From Chitinophagaceae bacterium (GTDB lineage: Bacteria > Bacteroidota > Bacteroidia > Chitinophagales > Chitinophagaceae), in NCBI GenBank assembly GCA_017856545.1, contig JAFMEV010000003.1:1-47066 (forward strand): a stretch of 47,066 nt of DNA, in the 5' to 3' direction. A model generated the notes under the pieces. The model saw only the letters and a list, made by a program, of their open reading frames with translations. It had not been told where the DNA came from and did no database searches. This document shows, in pieces, positions 42,637 to 47,066 of the stretch (its first letter is position 1; each line of letters starts with the position of its first letter). Both the position numbers and the translations under genes were made by a program.

Positions 42637-43872
42637 ATGATTTTCGCCATTATTGCATCTTTATTGTTGATCGGCTTTTTCTCGGGCTATGAAATTGGAT
42701 TCGTCAGTGCCAATAGATTAAGTTTGGAATTAAAGAAAAAGCAAGGAAGTCGTGCGGGAAATATTTTAGCAAAATTCTTAGAAGCCCCTACCCAATTCAT
42801 TGGCACCTGTTTAATTGGATTAAATATTTCATTGGTAATATTTGGTATTTTATTTGAAGAGGCTTTGCATGAATATGTTTGGTCAGCATTTAATTTAGGA
42901 CCTTATGCCATTCTTTTTGGAAATACAGTGGTATCTACTTTAGTGATTTTATTAATTGGAGAATTAGTACCTAAAGCCATCTTCAAAGCAAGAGCGGCAT
43001 CCATGATTACTAGTTTTGCTCCCTTAGCCAACTTTTTTCATTTACTCTTTAAGCCATTAACCATTGTACTAGTGAATTTGGCACAATGGGTTTTAAAAAA
43101 CTTATTCAATGTAAAATTGATCAATAAGAAAGAAGCATTCAATAAAGTTGACTTAGCCCACTTTGTTCAACAAACAAAAGACGAACAAAATCAACAAGAC
43201 CTAAACACAGATTTATTTGAGAATGCCTTAAGCTTACCCGATATCAAAATAAGAGAATGTTTGGTGCCAAGAACAGAAATTATTGGCGTCGAAATCAATA
43301 CCTCATTAGATGCATTGCAAAAAATATTTGAAGAAACTAAACTAAGTAAACTTATTGTTTATGAAGAAAGCTTAGATAGTATCGTGGGGTATGTTCATCA
43401 ATTAGATTTATTTAAGAAGCCAACCAAGTTAGCAAGTGTATTACATTCCATACCATTGGTACCAGAAAGTATGAGCGCTGCAGATTTAATTAATTTATTT
43501 TCCAAGAAAAGAAAGAGTATTGCTTGGGTAGTAGACGAGTTTGGCGGAACAGCTGGAATTGTGACCATGGAAGATGTATTGGAAGAGATATTCGGAGAAA
43601 TTGATGATGAGTATGATGAGCAAGAATTTTTAGAAAAGCAATTATCAGATACTGAATTTATATTTAGTGGCAGACTAGAATTGGATTACTTATATGAAAA
43701 ATATGGTATCGACTTTTCTGCAGATAGCGCTGAGACCCTTAGTGGCTATTTAATTCACAATTACGAGTCTATCCCGAAGGTGAGAACTACTATGCAATTG
43801 GCTCATTTTGACGCAGAAATATTGTCTGTGAGTGATACTAGGATTGAGAAGGTGAAAATAAGGATCCGATAG
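42637..43872 (+). CDS. CNNM/CorC-family membrane protein (DUF21-CBS-CorC_HlyC)
   Basis: A 411-residue membrane protein of the hemolysin C/CorC or CNNM type, associated with magnesium or cobalt transport. Order: a DUF21 domain with three or four hydrophobic segments (1-190), two CBS domains (about 200-320) with IRECLVPRTEIIGVE and IAWVVDEFGGTAGIVTMEDVLEEIFGEI, and the CorC_HlyC domain (about 335-411). It is complete and typical. It ends about 70 bp before tatC, with a weak promoter-like TAACTTTA in the gap. Confidence 0.93.
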   Translation: MIFAIIASLLLIGFFSGYEIGFVSANRLSLELKKKQGSRAGNILAKFLEAPTQFIGTCLIGLNISLVIFGILFEEALHEYVWSAFNLGPYAILFGNTVVSTLVILLIGELVPKAIFKARAASMITSFAPLANFFHLLFKPLTIVLVNLAQWVLKNLFNVKLINKKEAFNKVDLAHFVQQTKDEQNQQDLNTDLFENALSLPDIKIRECLVPRTEIIGVEINTSLDALQKIFEETKLSKLIVYEESLDSIVGYVHQLDLFKKPTKLASVLHSIPLVPESMSAADLINLFSKKRKSIAWVVDEFGGTAGIVTMEDVLEEIFGEIDDEYDEQEFLEKQLSDTEFIFSGRLELDYLYEKYGIDFSADSAETLSGYLIHNYESIPKVRTTMQLAHFDAEILSVSDTRIEKVKIRIR

Positions 43873-43943
43873 TGTAAAATTTAAGGCTCAAACCCCCATA
43901 ATTCCTCTAAAAAAAGTAACTTTATTGCTCATTCATTTTTCGC

Positions 43944-44795
43944 ATGGCAATATTCGATAGATTCAAATCAGACGAGCATTCAGAGATGTCTTTTATAGAT
44001 CATTTGGAGGTATTAAGGGGTACTATAGTTCGTTCTTTATTTTCTATTTTAATAGCTTTTGTAACGCTATTCATATACAGAGACTGGATTATGGATCATG
44101 TTATTATGGGTCCACTCTATCCAGATTTTATAACTTATAAAGCATTCTGTGACCTAAGCCATTATTTACACTTAGGGGATTCACTATGTATGCCGCCAGT
44201 AAAAGTAACTTTACAAAGCACTACTTTCGGTGGACAATTTTTAAGCGCTATTAGTATGGCATTTATTGGTGCCATCATTGTTGCTTTTCCATTTATTTTT
44301 TGGCAGTTTTGGTCTTTTGTAAAACCAGCATTAAAAGAAAACGAATTAAAGAATACGAGATTCATGATTTTCTTTGTTTCTTTTTTCTTTTTTGTAGGAG
44401 CTGCATTTGGATTTTTTATACTAGGTCCATTTACCTTTAACTTCTTAGCTGGATTTCAATTAGGTACTAGAGGTGCAGTAACCACCATCCCTACTTTTGC
44501 AGATTATATTGATAATCTAACCAATCTCATATTAGGCTGTGGCATTGCATTTGAAATGCCAGTGATTATGTTCCTATTAACAAAGATTGGTATCGTAACT
44601 CCTAAGTTTTTGAGAAGCGTAAGAAAATACGCTGTGATTGTAATCTTGGTAATTTCAGCCTTTATTACACCAAGTCCAGATTGGTATAGCCAAACAATTG
44701 TATTCATTCCATTATATTCATTATTTGAATTTAGTATCATTGTTTCTGCATGGGCATACAGGTCTGTACAGAAAGCAGATGAGGAATGGGATTAA
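43944..44795 (+). CDS. tatC: Sec-independent protein translocase TatC
   Basis: A 283-residue six-helix TatC, the receptor for twin-arginine signal peptides. The conserved N-terminal FIDHLEVLR and a long first loop are present, as are AFPFIFWQFWSFVKPALKENE and ISAFITPSPDWYSQ near helix 5. Bacteroidota TatC proteins often have an extra periplasmic segment like the one here around residues 50-85 (with CDLSHYL and CMPP). TatA is not in the window. Upstream, TAACTTTA is one base off the -7 consensus. The rpiB gene follows 22 bp later. Confidence 0.95.
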   Translation: MAIFDRFKSDEHSEMSFIDHLEVLRGTIVRSLFSILIAFVTLFIYRDWIMDHVIMGPLYPDFITYKAFCDLSHYLHLGDSLCMPPVKVTLQSTTFGGQFLSAISMAFIGAIIVAFPFIFWQFWSFVKPALKENELKNTRFMIFFVSFFFFVGAAFGFFILGPFTFNFLAGFQLGTRGAVTTIPTFADYIDNLTNLILGCGIAFEMPVIMFLLTKIGIVTPKFLRSVRKYAVIVILVISAFITPSPDWYSQTIVFIPLYSLFEFSIIVSAWAYRSVQKADEEWD

Positions 44796-44817
44796 ATTAA
44801 AAACTAAAACGATCATT

Positions 44818-45270
44818 ATGGCATTTGTTTTTGATGCAAGCAAACCTATTGCAATGGGTGCTGATCATGCAGGAGTAGATTATAAAGATCAAGTGAAGAC
44901 TTGGTTAGAATCTCAAGGATATACTGTAAAAGATTTTGGAACTCATGGGAAAGACTCTGTGGACTATCCAGATTTTGCGCATCCTACAGCGAGTAGTGTA
45001 GAAACAGGAGAAGCAGCTTTTGGAATTTTATTTTGCGGAAGTGCTAATGGAGTGGCGATGACAGCCAATAAACATGCAGGTATTCGTGCTGGATTGTGCT
45101 GGGAAAAAGAGATTGCAGAATTAACGCGATTGCACAACGATGCTAATATGATATGTATTCCTGCTAGATACGTAAGTATCGAAAAGGCAAAAGAAATGAT
45201 TGCGGTATTTATGGAAACAAATTACGAAGGAGGAAGACATCAAAATAGAGTCAATAAAATCACTTGTTAA
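44818..45270 (+). CDS. rpiB: Ribose-5-phosphate isomerase B
   Basis: A 150-residue RpiB/LacAB-family isomerase interconverting ribose 5-phosphate and ribulose 5-phosphate. The start is at MAFVFDASKPIAMGADHAG; the 40-codon extension in the track overlaps tatC and is rejected. Active-site segments: GADHAGVDYKD, DFGTHGKDSVDYPDFAH, FCGSANGVAMTANKHAGIRAG and RLHNDANM. The usual catalytic cysteine and the phosphate-binding arginines are present. It is 22 bp after tatC and 14 bp before the M28 gene. Confidence 0.95.
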   Translation: MAFVFDASKPIAMGADHAGVDYKDQVKTWLESQGYTVKDFGTHGKDSVDYPDFAHPTASSVETGEAAFGILFCGSANGVAMTANKHAGIRAGLCWEKEIAELTRLHNDANMICIPARYVSIEKAKEMIAVFMETNYEGGRHQNRVNKITC

Positions 45271-45284
45271 TTAAAATATCAACT

Positions 45285-46805
45285 ATGAAAAAAGGGATTT
45301 GGATTTTAATTGCTTTTATTAGCACAACTACTTTTGCTCAAAAAGCAGAAGACTTAAAGAAATTCGGAAAGTACATTACACAAGAAGGATTAAAAGAAAA
45401 ATTAAGTGTAATTGCAAGTGCCGAAATGGAAGGTCGTGAAACTGCTACACCAGGTCAAAAGAAAGCAGCAGCATATATTGAATCTCAATTTAAAAAATGG
45501 GGATTACAACCAGGTAATGGTGCTAGCTATCAACAAGTTTATCCTGTATACCAAGATGCTTTAACAGAAAAAAGCTTAACTGTAAATGGAAAAACATTTG
45601 AATGGGATAAAGATTTTTCATTCTCATTACAGACCATAGGTACAGGTAATTTCAATTATACCAATGTAGTATATGCGGGTTATGGAATAGTAGATGCTGC
45701 AAATGGCATCAACGATTATGAGAACCTAGATGTACAAGGAAAATTAGTCATTGTATCAGAAGGTAGTGCAGCAGGTATCCCTACCATGGGACAAGGTGGC
45801 AATAGAGCTTTCAATGCTAATCCAGCTTCTCCAATGTCAAAGATGAGAAATGCAATGGCAAAAGGCGCAGCAGGTTTATGTATTATTAATGCAGACTTCC
45901 CAAAGAAGACAGCAACTCCCACCAAAGGAAATATGTATGTCAAAGCAAATACTGCTAAAGGTTTTGCTATGTTAAGTATTTCAAAAACATTGGCTAATGA
46001 AATACTAGGAACAAGTAACTATACTAAAGGAAGTTTTGCCACTCAAGTAAATTTAGTAGCCACCAAAGTGACTGAAAATTTAGAAAGTAGCAATGTAGTA
46101 GGCTATGTTCCTGGTACAGATAAAAAAGATGAATATTTAGTGGTATCTGCGCACTATGATCATTTAGGAAAAAGAGGTGATGTAATTTGGTATGGTGCAG
46201 ATGATGATGGATCAGGTACAGTAAGTGTTATGCAAATGGCAGAAACATTTGCACAAGCTGCAAAAAAAGGAAAAGGCCCAAGAAGATCTGTTGTTTTTAT
46301 CATTGTTAGTGGAGAAGAAAAAGGATTATGGGGATCTGACTACTATTCAGAGCATCCATTATTCCCTTTAGCCAACACTACTGCTGATTTAAATATTGAC
46401 ATGGTTGGTAGAGTAGATACAGAAAGACAAACAGCAGATTCTTTAAACTATGTATATGTTATTGGGCACGATAAATTAAGCACTGATTTACCTATCATCA
46501 ATGAAGCTGCTAACAAAGCATCTACCAATTTAACATTGGATTATAAGTATGATGACCCAGCAGATAAAAACATGATTTACTATAGAAGCGACCATTACAA
46601 CTTTGCAAAAAAAGGCGTACCTGTATTATTCTTCTATGATGGAATGTTATTAGCAGATTATCACCAACCTACAGATACCATTGAGAAAATCAATTTTGAT
46701 TTGATGCAAAGAAGAGTGATGATGATATATTACACTGCCGCAGAAATGGCCAACAGAGATGAGATGTTAAAGAGAGATCTTAAATTAAACATGCCTTCTC
46801 GTTAA
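45285..46805 (+). CDS. M28-family zinc aminopeptidase, exported
   Basis: A 506-residue exported metallopeptidase. Start MKKGIWILIAFISTTTFAQ gives a signal peptide; the earlier ORF-track start overlaps rpiB. A PA domain lies around 120-250 (NYTNVVYAGYGIVDA, GKLVIVSEG). The peptidase domain has the zinc ligands of the family: SAHYDHLG, GADDDGSGT, GEEKGLWGS (acidic catalytic pair), NIDMVGR and SDHYNFAKKGVPV. Two zinc ions and an aminopeptidase role are expected from the family. It is the last gene of the tatC-rpiB unit and is followed by a strong hairpin. Confidence 0.93.
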   Translation: MKKGIWILIAFISTTTFAQKAEDLKKFGKYITQEGLKEKLSVIASAEMEGRETATPGQKKAAAYIESQFKKWGLQPGNGASYQQVYPVYQDALTEKSLTVNGKTFEWDKDFSFSLQTIGTGNFNYTNVVYAGYGIVDAANGINDYENLDVQGKLVIVSEGSAAGIPTMGQGGNRAFNANPASPMSKMRNAMAKGAAGLCIINADFPKKTATPTKGNMYVKANTAKGFAMLSISKTLANEILGTSNYTKGSFATQVNLVATKVTENLESSNVVGYVPGTDKKDEYLVVSAHYDHLGKRGDVIWYGADDDGSGTVSVMQMAETFAQAAKKGKGPRRSVVFIIVSGEEKGLWGSDYYSEHPLFPLANTTADLNIDMVGRVDTERQTADSLNYVYVIGHDKLSTDLPIINEAANKASTNLTLDYKYDDPADKNMIYYRSDHYNFAKKGVPVLFFYDGMLLADYHQPTDTIEKINFDLMQRRVMMIYYTAAEMANRDEMLKRDLKLNMPSR

Positions 46806-46818
46806 TCTTTAATAAAGT

Positions 46819-46896
46819 AAGTTTGAAAAAATACCTCATTCTCGCTCTCGATCGCAAGCTCAAACGTTCGCTCGTATGAGTATTTCTTTCAAACTT
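46819..46896. repeat. Imperfect inverted repeat after the M28 gene
   Basis: AAGTTTGAAA (46819-46828) pairs with TTTCAAACTT (46887-46896). Inside, AAATACCTCAT and ATGAGTATTT pair with one bulge. The centre carries the GC-richer CTCGATCGCAAGCTC stretch. The left arm has a second partner 130 bp away (see next entry), so two folds compete. Confidence 0.5.
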
Positions 46897-46987
46897 TATA
46901 ACATATAAAACATAAAGAAGCCCTTAAGTAATTTAAGGGCTTCTTTATTATACAGGCGGGAAACCTGATAGAATGAGGTATTTTTTC
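46825..46987. repeat. 18-bp perfect inverted repeat flanking the M28 terminator
   Basis: GAAAAAATACCTCATTCT (46825-46842) and its exact complement (46970-46987) are 127 bp apart and enclose the shorter inverted repeat and the terminator. No target-site duplication or transposase is visible, so the identity as a mobile remnant is open. Confidence 0.6.
46913..46947. terminator. Bidirectional terminator between the M28 gene and the right-edge gene
   Basis: TAAAGAAGCCCTTAA and TTAAGGGCTTCTTTA form a 15-bp perfect stem with a 5-nt loop. It is the strongest hairpin between two convergent genes. Confidence 0.85.
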
Positions 46988-47006
46988 TAAAGCTATATTA
47001 ATCGGA

Positions 47007-47066
47007 TTACTGGCCAAGAATATAAGCGAAGATTAGTGGAACTACGATAGTAGCATCACTCTCTAC
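47007..47066 (-). CDS. C-terminal fragment, possibly deoxyhypusine synthase family
   Basis: A minus-strand open frame from the right edge ends at a TAA at 47007-47009 and encodes VESDATIVVPLIFAYILGQ. The pattern is like the C-terminus of bacterial deoxyhypusine synthase-like proteins (a DxT followed by a hydrophobic PLxxAY strand). Only 19 residues are available, so the family is a guess. It converges with the M28 gene across the terminator. Confidence 0.45.
   Translation of the reverse strand, partial: VESDATIVVPLIFAYILGQ

Noticed and set aside
46825-46987. Insertion sequence or MITE based on the 18-bp inverted repeat
   Set aside because: No target duplication or transposase seen, and a terminator lies inside; kept only as an unexplained repeat.
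1-47066. CRISPR arrays, tRNA, rRNA, prophage or defence islands
   Set aside because: No spaced direct repeats, clover-leaf sequences, integrases or toxin-antitoxin pairs were seen in any intergenic gap; the gene set is housekeeping.

Overview
The window is a gene-dense, AT-rich stretch of ordinary-looking bacterial chromosome from a Bacteroidota member, most likely a Chitinophagaceae-type organism (taxonomic placement is inference). Support comes from fourteen exact copies of the Bacteroidota -7 promoter element TAnnTTTG upstream of genes, little sign of Shine-Dalgarno sequences, futalosine-pathway menaquinone synthesis (mqnC), a split cobalamin-dependent methionine synthase, ribosomal protein THX, OMP-type beta-barrels and Ig-like lipoproteins. 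I see no phage, insertion sequence, CRISPR array, tRNA or rRNA.

Layout. 1-65: tail of a + strand gene. 101-11640 is all minus strand: a double-SWIM SNF2 helicase, a ComB-family phosphatase, SSB, GcvT, a padR-pspC regulatory pair with a palindromic operator region, and an M16 peptidase pair (inactive plus active subunit). 11709-15921, plus strand: mqnC, then an ECF sigma / anti-sigma / tandem paralogous outer-membrane protein operon with a sigma-like promoter of its own. 15929-17200: serS (minus). 17287-20376, plus: a small conserved-looking unknown, gcvH, a VanZ-like protein, a MarR regulator and a GHL10 glycoside-hydrolase-like protein. 20385-22923, minus: kup and an SRPBCC protein. 22990-32745, plus: a UvrD-type helicase fused to an Fe-S PD-(D/E)XK nuclease, an Ig-like lipoprotein, recR, a YceI protein, and a structured leader followed by metH in two pieces. 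32747-33484: LOG-family protein (minus). 33559-37078, plus: an unknown exported protein, xth, a DUF4286-like protein, HU, THX and a small CxxC membrane protein. 37082-38882, minus: meaB and a glycosyltransferase. 38958-46805, plus: coaX, an outer-membrane protein, lptC, an aldo-keto reductase, a CNNM/CorC protein, tatC, rpiB and an M28 peptidase. The right edge holds nested inverted repeats and the C-terminus of a minus-strand gene.

Functional themes are housekeeping: one-carbon/methionine metabolism (gcvT, gcvH, metH, with meaB as a B12-enzyme chaperone), DNA repair and recombination (SSB, RecR, helicase-nuclease, Xth, HU), and envelope biogenesis (LptC, TatC, OM proteins). The least explained signals are the possible pseudoknot leader upstream of metH, the ECF operon with its two paralogous barrels, the palindromes around padR, three genes whose promoter element sits only 5-7 nt before the start codon (candidate leaderless mRNAs), and the competing inverted repeats after the M28 gene. 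All structural and promoter assignments are by eye; no search or folding program was run.
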